DNA of 64,000 bases. It comes from Skermanella sp. TT6. Lineage in GTDB: Bacteria > Pseudomonadota > Alphaproteobacteria > Azospirillales > Azospirillaceae. Position numbers and translations under genes: made by a program. Under the pieces are notes generated by a model. The model had not been told where the DNA came from and made no database searches. It saw only the letters and a program-made list of their open reading frames with translations. Below are positions 10,513 through 19,336 of this stretch, in pieces (positions within the stretch are counted from its first letter, which is position 1; each line of letters opens with the position of its first letter). The stretch is taken from assembly GCF_016653635.2 (NCBI RefSeq), contig NZ_CP067422.1, positions 411,997-475,996 on the forward strand, given 5' to 3'.

Positions 10513-11787
10513 CTACTCGGCCGCCAGCCGCGTCGCCTGTCCGACCGCGCCGGAGTTCTTGATCTCGGCGATCCGGTTGTCGTCGAAGCCGAGCACGTCG
10601 CGCAGGATCTCGTCGGTGTGCTCGCCCAGCAGCGGGGACCGGGTGACCTCGGTCGGGCTGTCCGACAGCTTGATCGGGTTGCCGACGCTCAGGTACTTGC
10701 CGCGGGTCGGATGATCGACCTCGACGATGGTACCGGTCTTGCGCAGCGACTGGTCCTCGGCGATCTCCTTCATGGACAGGATCGGGCCGCAGGGGATGTC
10801 GTACTTGTTGAGGATGTCCATGGCCTCGAACTTGGTCTTGGTCATGGTCCATTCCTCGACCGTCGCGAAGATCTCCTTCAGCTTCGGCAGGCGGGCGGCC
10901 GGCTTGGCGTATTCCGGATCGGTGACCCATTCCGGCTTGTTGATGACCGTGCAGATCTTCTCCCACACCGGGGCCTGTGTGATGAAGTAGATGTAGGCGT
11001 TGGGGTCGGTCTCCCAGCCCTTGCACTTCAGGATCCAGCCGGGCTGGCCGCCGCCCGACGCGTTGCCGGCGCGCGGCACGGTGTCGCCGAACTCGCCGTG
11101 CGGGAACTGCGGGTATTCCTTCAGCGGGCCGTGGGCCAGGCGCTGCTGGTCGCGCAGCTTGACGCGGCACAGGTTCAGCACGCCGTCCTGCATGGCCGCC
11201 AGGACCTGCTGGCCGCGGCCGGTGCTGTTGCGCTGGTACAGCGCCGCGACGATCCCCAGCGCCAGGTGCAGGCCGGTGCCGCTGTCGCCGATCTGGGCGC
11301 CGGTGACCAGCGGCGGGCCGTCGTCGAAGCCGGTGGTGGAGGCGGCGCCGCCGGCGCACTGGGCGACGTTCTCATAGACCTTGCAGTCCTCGAACGGGCC
11401 GGGGCCGAAGCCCTTGACCGAGGCGACGATCATGCGCGGGTTCAGCTCCTGGATGCGCTCCCAGGAGAAGCCCATGCGCTTCAGCACGCCCGGCGCGAAG
11501 TTCTCGACCAGCACGTCGCAGGTCTTGACCAGTTCCTCCAGCACCTTCTTGCCTTCCGGCGACTTGGTGTCGAGCGTGATGGAGCGCTTGTTGTGGTTCA
11601 GCATCGTGAAATAGAGGCTGTCCACGTCCGGAATGTCGCGCAGCTGACCACGGGTGATGTCGCCCTCGCCGGGCCGTTCCACCTTGATCACGTCGGCGCC
11701 GAACCAGGCGAGCAGCTGGGTGCAGGTCGGTCCCGACTGGACATGGGTGAAATCCAGGATACGGACGCCGTCTAATGCCTTGGTCAT
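10513..11787 (-). CDS. frc: Formyl-CoA:oxalate CoA-transferase
   Basis: A 424-residue class III CoA-transferase (Oxalobacter Frc is 428). It moves CoA from formyl-CoA to oxalate, giving oxalyl-CoA and formate. The catalytic aspartate is D168 in [11 protein letters not shown] (D169 in Oxalobacter), and the mobile glycine loop ASGGGQPG is present near residue 258. N-terminal [22 protein letters not shown] is family-typical. It follows oxc with a 111-bp gap containing a hairpin, and precedes the acyl-CoA synthetase. Cytoplasmic. Neighbouring oxc makes the assignment secure among CoA-transferase paralogues. Confidence 0.95.
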   Translation of the reverse strand: MTKALDGVRILDFTHVQSGPTCTQLLAWFGADVIKVERPGEGDITRGQLRDIPDVDSLYFTMLNHNKRSITLDTKSPEGKKVLEELVKTCDVLVENFAPGVLKRMGFSWERIQELNPRMIVASVKGFGPGPFEDCKVYENVAQCAGGAASTTGFDDGPPLVTGAQIGDSGTGLHLALGIVAALYQRNSTGRGQQVLAAMQDGVLNLCRVKLRDQQRLAHGPLKEYPQFPHGEFGDTVPRAGNASGGGQPGWILKCKGWETDPNAYIYFITQAPVWEKICTVINKPEWVTDPEYAKPAARLPKLKEIFATVEEWTMTKTKFEAMDILNKYDIPCGPILSMKEIAEDQSLRKTGTIVEVDHPTRGKYLSVGNPIKLSDSPTEVTRSPLLGEHTDEILRDVLGFDDNRIAEIKNSGAVGQATRLAAE

Positions 11788-11844
11788 TGCAATCCTCCCG
11801 AGGTCTTGCGTGGTGTGTTACTGACCGCGTTTTTCTTGTTGGTC

Positions 11845-11867
11845 GGCCTGCCCGCGCGGGGCAGGCC
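11845..11867. repeat. GC-rich hairpin between oxc and frc
   Basis: A perfect 9-bp stem, GGCCTGCCC (11845-11853) with GGGCAGGCC (11859-11867), and a five-base loop. There is no T-run after it in the minus direction, so it probably separates or stabilises the oxc and frc messages rather than ending transcription. Confidence 0.5.
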
Positions 11868-11898
11868 GTTCTCGTCGGGGTCCAGGGGACCGGTTCCG

Positions 11899-13674
11899 TT
11901 ACTGCTGCGGCGGCGGTGCCTTGCGGACCGTGCTCTGCGGGTTGAGGCTGCCGATGTTGCCGCTCTCGGTGCCGGCCGCCGGGTCGATCACCGCGTTGAT
12001 CAGGGTCGGCTTGCCGGAGTCCATGGCCTCGCTGACCGCGCGGTACAGCTCGTCGGGAGCCGTCACGTGGACGCCGACGCCGCCGAAGGCTTCCATCATC
12101 TTGTCGTAGCGGGAGTCCGGCACGAAGACCATCGGCGAGGGATCGTTGCCGCCGGTCGGGTTGACGTCGGTGCCGCGATAGATGCCGCTGTTGTTGAAGA
12201 CGACGATGCAGACCGGCAGCTTGTACCGGCAGATCGTCTCCACCTCCATGCCGGAGAACCCGAAGGCGCTGTCGCCCTCGATGGCGAGGACCGGCTTGCC
12301 GGTCTCCACGGCGGCGGCGACGGCATAGCCCATGCCGATGCCCATGACGCCCCAGGTGCCGACGTCCAGGCGCTTGCGCGGCTCGTACATGTCGATGATG
12401 CCGCGCGCCAGGTCGAGCGTGTTGGCGCCTTCGTTGACCAGGATGGCGTCCGGCCGCTCCTTGACCACGCGGCGCAACGCGCCCAGGGCGCCGTGGAAGT
12501 TCATCGGCGACGCGTTGCTCATCAGCTTCGGCGCCATCTTGGCGATGTTGGCCTCGCGGCGCTCGACGACTGCCTTGGTCCAGTCGGCCGGCGGGGCGGG
12601 CCACTGGCCGTCCATCCCGGCGAGCAGGGCCGACACGCAGGAGCCGATGTCGCCGACCACGGGGGCCACGATCTCGACGTTGCTGTCCATCTCCTTCGGC
12701 TCGATGTCGATCTGGATGAACTTCTTCGATCCGGGCTCGCCCCAGGTCTTGCCCTTGCCGTGCGACAGCAGCCAGTTGAGGCGGGCGCCCACCAGCAGCA
12801 CGACGTCGGCATCCTTCAGCACCATCGAGCGCGCGGCGCCGGCGGACTGCGGATGGGTGTCGGGCAGCAGGCCCTTGGCCATGCTCATCTGGAGGAACGG
12901 AATGCCGCTCTTCTCGACCAGCGCGCGGATCTCCTGGTCGGCCTGCACGTAGGCCGCACCCTTGCCGAGCAGGATCAGCGGGCGCTTGGCGTTCTTCAGC
13001 ACGTCGAGGGCGCGCTTGACCGCGTTCGGGTCGGGCAGCTGGGCCGGGGCGGGGTCGATCACCTTGACCAGGGACTTGCGGCCCGCCGCCTCGTCCATGA
13101 CCTGGGAGAACAGCTTGGCCGGCAGGTCGAGATAGACGCCGCCCGGACGGCCGGAGACGGCGGCGCGGATGGCGCGCGCCACGGCGATGCCGATGTCCTG
13201 GGCGTGGAGCACGCGGAAGGCCGCCTTGCAGTGGGGCCGCGCGATCGCCAGCTGGTCCATCTCCTCGTAGTCGCCCTGCTGGAGGTCGACGATCTCGCGC
13301 TCCGACGACCCGCTGATCAGGATCATCGGGAAGCAGTTGGTCGTGGCGTTCGCCAGGGCGGTCAGGCCGTTGAGGAAGCCGGGGGCCGACACCGTGAGGC
13401 AGACGCCGGGCTTCTTGGTCAGGAATCCTGCGATCGCGGCGGCGTTGCCGGCGTTCTGCTCGTGCCGGAACGAGATGACCCGAAGCCCCTCGGCCTGCGC
13501 CATGCGGAGCAGGTCCGAGATCGGAATGCCGGGCACGGCGTAAAGGTGCTCGATGCCGTTGAGCTTGAGCGCGTCGATGACGAGCTGGAAGCCATCCGTC
13601 AACGCTTGCGGCGCATCGAATTGCGATGCGTCGGCGCCTTGGTTCTTGACCGCTGTTGCAGCCGCACTTGACAT
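11899..13674 (-). CDS. oxc: Oxalyl-CoA decarboxylase
   Basis: A 591-residue thiamin-diphosphate enzyme that decarboxylates oxalyl-CoA to formyl-CoA, which returns to Frc. The activating glutamate is E72 in [13 protein letters not shown], and the ThDP/Mg motif runs from [12 protein letters not shown] (about residue 464) to NNSGIYRG. The ATG at 13674 is preceded by GGAGGAG at a good distance. The N terminus has a short Ala-rich extension compared with Oxalobacter Oxc (568 residues). It is the first enzyme gene after the GntR regulator, with a 41-bp gap. Confidence 0.95.
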   Translation of the reverse strand: MSSAAATAVKNQGADASQFDAPQALTDGFQLVIDALKLNGIEHLYAVPGIPISDLLRMAQAEGLRVISFRHEQNAGNAAAIAGFLTKKPGVCLTVSAPGFLNGLTALANATTNCFPMILISGSSEREIVDLQQGDYEEMDQLAIARPHCKAAFRVLHAQDIGIAVARAIRAAVSGRPGGVYLDLPAKLFSQVMDEAAGRKSLVKVIDPAPAQLPDPNAVKRALDVLKNAKRPLILLGKGAAYVQADQEIRALVEKSGIPFLQMSMAKGLLPDTHPQSAGAARSMVLKDADVVLLVGARLNWLLSHGKGKTWGEPGSKKFIQIDIEPKEMDSNVEIVAPVVGDIGSCVSALLAGMDGQWPAPPADWTKAVVERREANIAKMAPKLMSNASPMNFHGALGALRRVVKERPDAILVNEGANTLDLARGIIDMYEPRKRLDVGTWGVMGIGMGYAVAAAVETGKPVLAIEGDSAFGFSGMEVETICRYKLPVCIVVFNNSGIYRGTDVNPTGGNDPSPMVFVPDSRYDKMMEAFGGVGVHVTAPDELYRAVSEAMDSGKPTLINAVIDPAAGTESGNIGSLNPQSTVRKAPPPQQ

Positions 13675-13715
13675 AACAGTAGCTCCTCCCCGAGCTCCTT
13701 AAGGTTCAAGATCGG

Positions 13716-14405
13716 TCAGTCGAGAAAGTCGCAGTGCTTCTCGACATGGGCCGCCAAGTCGAGCGTGTGGTCACGCACGAGCCGTTCGACCAGATCCGCG
13801 TCCCGCTTTTTCAGTGCGTCGATGATGTGCCTGTGCTGCACGATCGACCGGTGGGCACGGTCATCCTGTTGAATGGTGATCTTGCGGATGGCCCGGATAT
13901 GGACGAACAGGTTCTCGGTGATCTCGATGATCAGATTGCAGTCCGACGACCGGATGATGGATTGGTGGAACTGGATGTTGGCGTCGGAATACTCGTCAAG
14001 GTGACCTTCCAGCCCGCCGTTGGAGAAGCCCGTGACCAGTTCCTCCAGGGCCAGGATCTCCGCGTCGGTGCAGCGCTGGGTGACCAGCCGGGCAGCCATG
14101 CTCTCCAGGGCCGCCCAGACCGTGATCATCTCGATGATCTCGCGCTTGGTCTTGCGGACCACGAAGATTCCGCGACGGGGGACCGAGCGGACGAAACCCT
14201 CCCGTTCCAGAAGCGCCATCGCCTCGCGGACCGGCGTACGGCTGACGCCCAAAGCCTCGCACAGCTGACGCTCGTCGAGCCGGATCTCGCTGGGGTGGTC
14301 GTAGATCCCCATCTGCGAAATCGCGCTTTTCAGCGCCGCATAGGCCTTGGTCTTGAAACTAGCCCCCGTATCCAGGGGCTCTACCGCGAACTTCATGGTG
14401 TTCAT
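13716..14405 (-). CDS. GntR/FadR-family regulator of the oxalate cluster
   Basis: A 229-residue FadR-subfamily regulator: N-terminal winged helix (LDERQLCEALGVSRTPVREA) and a C-terminal all-helical FCD effector domain containing the metal-binding type histidines (FHQSII, HRHIIDAL, RDHTLD). The ATG at 14405 has GGAG eight bases upstream; the open frame continues upstream but the extension crosses the promoter region and is rejected. It is co-directional with and directly upstream of oxc, so it likely controls the cluster and itself through the dyad at 14498-14512. The effector (oxalate, glyoxylate or an acyl-CoA) is unknown. Confidence 0.85.
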   Translation of the reverse strand: MNTMKFAVEPLDTGASFKTKAYAALKSAISQMGIYDHPSEIRLDERQLCEALGVSRTPVREAMALLEREGFVRSVPRRGIFVVRKTKREIIEMITVWAALESMAARLVTQRCTDAEILALEELVTGFSNGGLEGHLDEYSDANIQFHQSIIRSSDCNLIIEITENLFVHIRAIRKITIQQDDRAHRSIVQHRHIIDALKKRDADLVERLVRDHTLDLAAHVEKHCDFLD

Positions 14406-14497
14406 AACTGTCTCCACCCGTCCCGGCTCTTTTGCTTTCCAGCGCTTCGTCCGGTGTTCGGCTCGGTATTCGCGTTCCGGCCTCTGAATGAAGAATA

Positions 14498-14512
14498 CTG
14501 TATACCAGATAC
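14498..14512. promoter_or_regulatory. Candidate GntR operator
   Basis: CTGTATACCAG (14498-14508) is a near-palindrome of the GT-N2-AC kind bound by FadR-type GntR regulators, and overlapping GTAT/ATAC arms extend it to 14512. It lies about 95 bp upstream of the regulator start in an AT-richer pocket that probably also holds the promoter. It is the best autoregulation candidate. Confidence 0.45.
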
Positions 14513-14699
14513 GGTCTACCCTACAAGGGGCTTTGTGATCGAACGGGAAATTTGTTTTGTCAGGTGGGGGTGCAGGCGCAACATTCTTGTTGCATCGCAG
14601 CAATGCGGCGCGGGGGAGAGGGGGGAATCACCGGTGCGGACGTGGCGTGTCCCGGATGGTCGGCTGGAGCTGTACCCGATCAGGTCGATCCGCCCGAGA

Positions 14700-14823
14700 C
14701 GGCTGATCCGATGCGTTGCGCCATGGGCGCAACCCACGACCGTCGGCCGGTATCACCCCCGCCCTGCATCAAGCCGTAGGTTGCGCCCGTGGCGCAACAC
14801 GGTGCGGCAAGTGGAACGGCCGG
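14700..14823. repeat. 124-bp dispersed repeat, copy 1
   Basis: By direct comparison it matches 20252-20375 over exactly 124 positions with 14 mismatches and no gaps. Each copy carries two inward-facing palindromes built on TTGCGCC/GGCGCAA, about 45 bp apart. This is the layout of a paired REP (BIME-like) or miniature mobile element. With the operator it accounts for most of the 14,406-14,832 gap; I see no gene there. Confidence 0.75.
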
Positions 14824-14832
14824 AATACCGGG

Positions 14833-15870
14833 TCACTCGCCGGGGCGGAGGAGGCCGGGGAAAACGTCGCCCGGCGCCTGGGCGTCCATCAGGCGGTCCA
14901 TGTAGGCGTCGTGCTGGTCCGGCGTCGCGGTGTCGATCAACCGTTCCACATCCGCCGGCAGGGTGCCGAAGCGTCGGGTGAACTGGCGCTTGAGCAGGGC
15001 GGCCCTGCCCTTGGCCTCGCCCTTGGCAATGCCCTTGGCCTCGCCCTCGGCGATGCCTTCGGCCTTGCCCTCGGCGGCGCCTTTGGCGAGCAGTTCCCGT
15101 TCCCACTTCTTGATGCGTTCCGCCAGCATGCCCTGAACCTCCTCGATATCCATCGGCACCGTCGCGGCCGGCGCGGGGCCGACCAGGCCCGCGACCGCGT
15201 GCGCCACCACATCGCCGAATGCCAGCCGCAGCGTAGCATGTCCCGGATGCTCGGCGAACCAGGCCACCGCCTGGGCGACCAGGCCGGGCAGGTCGTCCGG
15301 CCGGTCGCAGATCTCGATCCGGAACAGCAGCGCCACCAGGCTGTCGTGCCGGGCCAGGTCCTCGGCGCGCAGCCGCTTCTCGTCGATCAGATGATAGCGG
15401 ACCTGCGGCTGCCAAGGCCAGAGCGGCGAGTCCTCGGGCAGCGCCACGAGGTCGGTCGTGTCGGCGGGGCAGTCCCAGCGGGCCTCGCCGGCGTAGAGCA
15501 CGATCGGCAGCAAGGGTGGCAGCCGGCCGCCCGGGGCGAGGGCGCGGACGTCGATGATCTGCTGCCAGAGCAGGCCGGAATAGACCTGCACCCGCACCGG
15601 CATGAACCGCTCCGGGGTCGCCTGGAACTCCAGCAGCAGGTAGATGTGGACCATCTCGCCGGCCAGCGTCGGCACGCGCCAGATCACGTCGCCCTCACGC
15701 CGGTCGCCGCGGGGGGCGTGGAACTTGGCGTTGACCCGTTCCAGCCGGGTGAAGTCCAGGAGAGCGGCGATCCCGGCGGGCAGGAAGCCGCGCACGAGCT
15801 GCTCGATCATCACCGGGTCGGAGAACAGGCGGTGGTACAGGGAGTCGGAGGCTTGCATGGTCGCGGGCAT
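14833..15870 (-). CDS. Rpn-family recombination-promoting nuclease / putative transposase
   Basis: A 345-residue protein of the Rpn/YhgA-like PD-(D/E)XK family. The typical opening SDSLYHRLFSDPVMIEQL is followed by the DVIWRV and YLLLEFQ strands that hold the nuclease residues. Near the C terminus is a low-complexity run of alternating AEG/AKG units, common in this family, then a DUF4351-like tail (LLKRQFTRRFGTLP). Two upstream methionines exist; I chose the one 14 residues into the longest frame. Family members cut DNA and raise RecA-independent recombination; some act as phage-defence toxins. It directly abuts repeat copy 1. Confidence 0.7.
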   Translation of the reverse strand: MPATMQASDSLYHRLFSDPVMIEQLVRGFLPAGIAALLDFTRLERVNAKFHAPRGDRREGDVIWRVPTLAGEMVHIYLLLEFQATPERFMPVRVQVYSGLLWQQIIDVRALAPGGRLPPLLPIVLYAGEARWDCPADTTDLVALPEDSPLWPWQPQVRYHLIDEKRLRAEDLARHDSLVALLFRIEICDRPDDLPGLVAQAVAWFAEHPGHATLRLAFGDVVAHAVAGLVGPAPAATVPMDIEEVQGMLAERIKKWERELLAKGAAEGKAEGIAEGEAKGIAKGEAKGRAALLKRQFTRRFGTLPADVERLIDTATPDQHDAYMDRLMDAQAPGDVFPGLLRPGE

Positions 15871-16008
15871 CGGTCGGGTGATGGTCGCGCGAACAGCAGC
15901 ATACTCCCGCAACCATCGGCAAGGGTCGGACGGCGCCGCGACCTTCTGACCCGGACGGGGCCTTTACCGCACGGCCGCCGGCGGCCAGGTCGGCGGCGGG
16001 CGATCCGT

Positions 16009-16365
16009 TCAGGGCTTCAGCAGGTCGTCGACCGCGGCGAGGAGCTGGCTGTCCCTGAACGGCTTCCCGAGATAGCGGTCGAAGGCGATCCGGTCCTTGA
16101 CGGATGCCTCGGTCACCGCGGTGGCCAGGATGATCCTGACCTCTTCCAGGGGCGGGGTGTCCCGGATGCGGCCGACCAGTTCCGCGCCGTCCATCAGCGG
16201 CATCATGTAGTCGGTGATGATCAGGTCCGGGCTGAAGCCCTCGAGATGCCGCAGGGCTCCCAATCCGTTGTAGGCCTCGCGGACCTCGTGCCCGTACCGA
16301 GCGAGCAGCGCCGCGTTGGCCATGGTGTTGAGGATTTCGTCATCGACCAGGAGGATGCGCGCCAT
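16009..16365 (-). CDS. Stand-alone response regulator receiver protein
   Basis: A 118-residue single-domain CheY-like receiver. Phosphoacceptor D52 lies in LIITDYMMP, the acidic pair is DDE (residues 8-10), and K101 is in YLGKPF. The start ATG shares one base with the stop of the KaiC-like gene, so the two are translationally coupled. With no output domain it must act by contact, most simply on the KaiC-like ATPase or a histidine kinase encoded elsewhere. Confidence 0.85.
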   Translation of the reverse strand: MARILLVDDEILNTMANAALLARYGHEVREAYNGLGALRHLEGFSPDLIITDYMMPLMDGAELVGRIRDTPPLEEVRIILATAVTEASVKDRIAFDRYLGKPFRDSQLLAAVDDLLKP

Positions 16366-17780
16366 CAGCCGATCCTCCCACCGGACGGGGACTCTTCGTC
16401 GATGATGACGCCCCGGCCGTCGATGACGAAGGGCCTGATCGCGGCGTCGAAGGCGCTGTGCCGCATCTTGATCACCGACAGCAGGCGCCGCAGGGTCGAG
16501 TCCTTCTCGGCATAGCGCAGCAGCACGACGTTCTCGGCCACCGACGCCACGTCCTCCTGGACGGTCAGCTCCGGCAGGAAGAAGTCCCTGGCCTCGGCCG
16601 TGCACAGCATCGTCGCCTGCTCGGCCCGGAGCAGCAGGGTGAGCGCCGTGAAGAATGCCTCGTTCCGGTTGTCGAACACGGCGGCATTGCCCAGCGCGCC
16701 GGCGCCGTCGATGAACACCCGGCGGGCGCCGGAGCCGCGGACCGCGTCCAGCAGCGTGTGAGCCATCTCGTCCAGCAGGGTCTCGGTGCGCGGATACCAG
16801 AGCACGCGGACCGCGCCCGAGGCGCACAGCCCCTCGAGGTCGATGCCGAGCCCGCGCGCCTTGCGCATCAGCTCCCCCGGCGCCTCGTAGCAGCTCAGCA
16901 GGATGCCGCGCTCGGCCGGGGAGCACCGGCCCATGAACATCAGCCCGCACGATGTCTTGCCGCTGCCCGCCGGCCCGGCGACCAGGGTCGTCGAACCCAC
17001 CGTCGGGCCGCCGCCCATCATCGCGTCGAGCTTGGGGATGCCCATGCCGACGCGCTCGACCGGGATGCGCCCGGCATCGACCGGCGTCGGCAGCGTCTCC
17101 AGCCGGGGCCAGACCTGCAGGCCGCCGCCCGTGATCTCGATCAGGTGGCGCCCCGGCAAGGTCGGGCTGCCGCGGAACTTGTGGACGATCAGGGACCGGA
17201 CGGCGCGCGCCGAGAACAGTTCCTCGCCCAGTTCCAGGATACCGTCGACCACTGTGTGCTCCGGGCTGGACGACGGGCCGGTCGCGTTGATGATCAGCAG
17301 GATCGCGCATCGGCGCAGCGCCGCGTCGCCCTGGAGCGCGTAGAGGAAACGCCGGAACTCCCGGTCGCACTCGGCATATTCCTGGATGACGTGGAGCCCG
17401 TCGATCACCAGCACCGAGGGCTCGAACCTGTGGAGGGCGTCGCGCAGCAGATCGTGGAAGCCCTTGATGCCTTCCTCGATTAGCATCTGGAACCCGTTCA
17501 CGTAGAAGAGCGGGTCGGGCACCAGCCGGGTGTCGGCGAAACCCAGCGAGGCCAGGTTCTGGAGCATCTGGTCGTGGGATTCCGCGGCCAGGGTGACGTA
17601 GACGGCTCGGCGCGCCTCGTGCGCCTGATGGAAGACGATCTGGTTGGCCAGGATGGTCTTGCCGCTTCCGGGCATGCCCTGGAGCACATAGACCCGGCCC
17701 TCCGCGAAGCCGCCGCCCAGGACGGCATCGAGCCCGCGGATTCCCGACGGCAGCCGCTGCGGGGAGAGTCGATCGGCCAT
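16365..17780 (-). CDS. KaiC/RAD55-like double-domain ATPase
   Basis: A 471-residue protein with two RecA-like domains in tandem, each with its own Walker A: GMPGSGKT (residues 35-42) and GPAGSGKT (about 264-271). Each is preceded by the KaiC-style lead-in (PSGIRGLDAVLGGGF; MGIPKLDAMMGGG). The length is close to a KaiC double domain. I used the ATG at 17780 (GGTGG upstream); a GTG at 17789 is the alternative. KaiC-like proteins outside cyanobacteria are often paired with two-component proteins and link stress or redox signals to regulation; here the coupled receiver suggests the same. There is no KaiA/KaiB. Confidence 0.8.
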   Translation of the reverse strand: MADRLSPQRLPSGIRGLDAVLGGGFAEGRVYVLQGMPGSGKTILANQIVFHQAHEARRAVYVTLAAESHDQMLQNLASLGFADTRLVPDPLFYVNGFQMLIEEGIKGFHDLLRDALHRFEPSVLVIDGLHVIQEYAECDREFRRFLYALQGDAALRRCAILLIINATGPSSSPEHTVVDGILELGEELFSARAVRSLIVHKFRGSPTLPGRHLIEITGGGLQVWPRLETLPTPVDAGRIPVERVGMGIPKLDAMMGGGPTVGSTTLVAGPAGSGKTSCGLMFMGRCSPAERGILLSCYEAPGELMRKARGLGIDLEGLCASGAVRVLWYPRTETLLDEMAHTLLDAVRGSGARRVFIDGAGALGNAAVFDNRNEAFFTALTLLLRAEQATMLCTAEARDFFLPELTVQEDVASVAENVVLLRYAEKDSTLRRLLSVIKMRHSAFDAAIRPFVIDGRGVIIDEESPSGGRIG

Positions 17781-17920
17781 GGGCGCCACCAGCGGTCAAG
17801 AGTGCTTCATATGCCTTTGCCGGAACGGGGCGGCGAGACATGGCACCAACGCTTACCTTTGGTGCATGTTCCTTCGATACTTGCGTTTTCCTTGACGCCC
17901 GGGCGCTGGACGATGCGATG

Positions 17921-18544
17921 TCATTCCGGGACGAGGCCGGCGGCCTCGCGGTCGCGGGCGTCGGCGCTCCGGGAAAGCCCCTTCTTCACGGTCGCCCTGT
18001 CCTCGGCGGTGCGGTTCTGGCTCATCTTCCGCTTGGCGTCGATCCGCGCGATGGGCAGCCGCAAACCGACGATGCCGCGCAGCTGCGCACGGACGAAATC
18101 GGGCGGCGCGTCGCCGACGGCCCAGGGCCGGGGACGCGGCGCCTCGTGCAGGTCGGTCAGGCGCGTGACGACGTCGAGCAGGCGGTCGGGATCGTCGTAG
18201 AACTCGACCGGGCCGTAGGCGTGGACCGCCACGTAGTTCCAGGTCGGGACGACCTTCCCGTCCCGGCCCTTGCCCTCGTACCAGGAGGGGGTGACATAGG
18301 CGTCCGGACCCATGAAGATCGCCAGGGCCTCGCCGGCCGGCGCCGCTTTCCACTGGGGATTGGCCTTCGCGACGTGGCCATGGAGCGTGCCCATCTCCCC
18401 TTCGCGGTCATCAAGGAAAAGGGGCAACGGCGTGGATACCAATCCGCCGGCCGTGGCCGTGACCAGGTTGGCGAGCCGGGCGGCCCGCATCGTCTCGTGG
18501 ATGAAGGGCAGGTCGCTCTCGCGGAACGCCGGGGGAACATACAT
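17921..18544 (-). CDS. PaiB-like FMN-binding protein
   Basis: A 207-residue member of the PaiB split-barrel flavin family (starts MYVPPAFRESDLPFIHETM, with TPSWYEGKGRDGKVVPTWNY, a conserved block). PaiB of Bacillus is annotated as a negative regulator of sporulation and protease genes; in proteobacteria the role is unclear and a flavin- or F420-type oxidoreductase activity is equally possible. Monocistronic between the KaiC-like gene and argO. No odd features. Confidence 0.8.
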   Translation of the reverse strand: MYVPPAFRESDLPFIHETMRAARLANLVTATAGGLVSTPLPLFLDDREGEMGTLHGHVAKANPQWKAAPAGEALAIFMGPDAYVTPSWYEGKGRDGKVVPTWNYVAVHAYGPVEFYDDPDRLLDVVTRLTDLHEAPRPRPWAVGDAPPDFVRAQLRGIVGLRLPIARIDAKRKMSQNRTAEDRATVKKGLSRSADARDREAAGLVPE

Positions 18545-18641
18545 CGGGGTCTCCTTGGACGGGATGGAGTCTTACCGGAAAACGGCCCATTTCGAACGGC
18601 CGATCAGGGCATAGCACAGCCGCAGGATTTGCGCCCCGGGA

Positions 18642-19241
18642 TCAGGCGATCAGCGTCGCTGCGATGGTGACCATGACGATGCCGATGCCCAGATCCAGCA
18701 TCCGCCATGCGCCGGGCCGCGCGAAGACCGGCCGCAGCAGGCGCGCGCCATAGCCTAGGGAAAAGAAGAAGAGGAAGGAGGCCGTCATGGCTCCAAGCGC
18801 GAAAAGCCCTTTGTCGGCCGCGAACTGGGTGGACACGGAGCCGAGCAGCACCACGGTATCCAGGTAGACATGAGGGTTCAGCCATGTCAGCGCCAGGCAG
18901 GTCGCCAGCGTCGCGCCGAGGCTGGCGGGAACGGCGTCCGCCGGCATCAGCGCGTTCCCCGAACGGGCCGCCGCCAGGAAGCTGCGCAGGCCGTAGGCGA
19001 ACAGGAAGGCCGCGCCGGCATAGCGCGTCGCCGTCTCGAGCCAGGGTATCCATGCGCTGGCCCGGGCGAAGCCGCCCACTCCCGCCAGGATCAGCACGGC
19101 GTCCGAAACCGCGCAGGCCAGGCAGACCGCCAGGACGTGTTCGCCGCGCAATCCCTGGCGGAGCACGAAGGCGTTCTGCGCGCCGATGGCGACGATCAGG
19201 CTGAGGCCCAGCAGAAGGCCGGGGAGGAAAGCGGACAGCAT
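18642..19241 (-). CDS. argO: LysE/ArgO-family amino-acid exporter
   Basis: A 199-residue inner-membrane protein with about six hydrophobic segments. It begins MLSAFLPGLLLGLSLIVAIGAQNAFVLRQGL, of which the AIGAQNAFVLRQG block is the ArgO/LysE signature, and TWLNPHVYLDT is the second conserved block. It exports basic amino acids (arginine, lysine). The ATG at 19241 was chosen over an upstream one that lies in the regulatory dyad. It is divergent from the ArgP-like regulator, the classical arrangement. The specific substrate is inferred. Confidence 0.85.
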   Translation of the reverse strand: MLSAFLPGLLLGLSLIVAIGAQNAFVLRQGLRGEHVLAVCLACAVSDAVLILAGVGGFARASAWIPWLETATRYAGAAFLFAYGLRSFLAAARSGNALMPADAVPASLGATLATCLALTWLNPHVYLDTVVLLGSVSTQFAADKGLFALGAMTASFLFFFSLGYGARLLRPVFARPGAWRMLDLGIGIVMVTIAATLIA

Positions 19242-19288
19242 GGTGGGCCACCTTGGTTGCGGAGGCGGCTTCACTAGCACGGCGGACC

Positions 19289-19336
19289 GGATTAGCATGC
19301 TTAAAGATGATCAGCTTGATTAAGGAATGCTAATCC
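19289..19336. promoter_or_regulatory. Large dyad in the argO/argP intergenic region
   Basis: GGATTAGCAT (19289-19298) and ATGCTAATCC (19327-19336) form a perfect 10-bp inverted repeat with a 28-bp spacer. Within it CTTAA/TTAAG (19300-19304, 19320-19324) share nearly the same centre, and TGATCA sits close by. The right arm ends against the GTG start of the regulator. It is the natural LysR-type binding region for both genes. Confidence 0.7.

Noticed and set aside
11845-11867. Hairpin between oxc and frc as a terminator
   Set aside because: No T-run follows on the minus strand and the genes function together.
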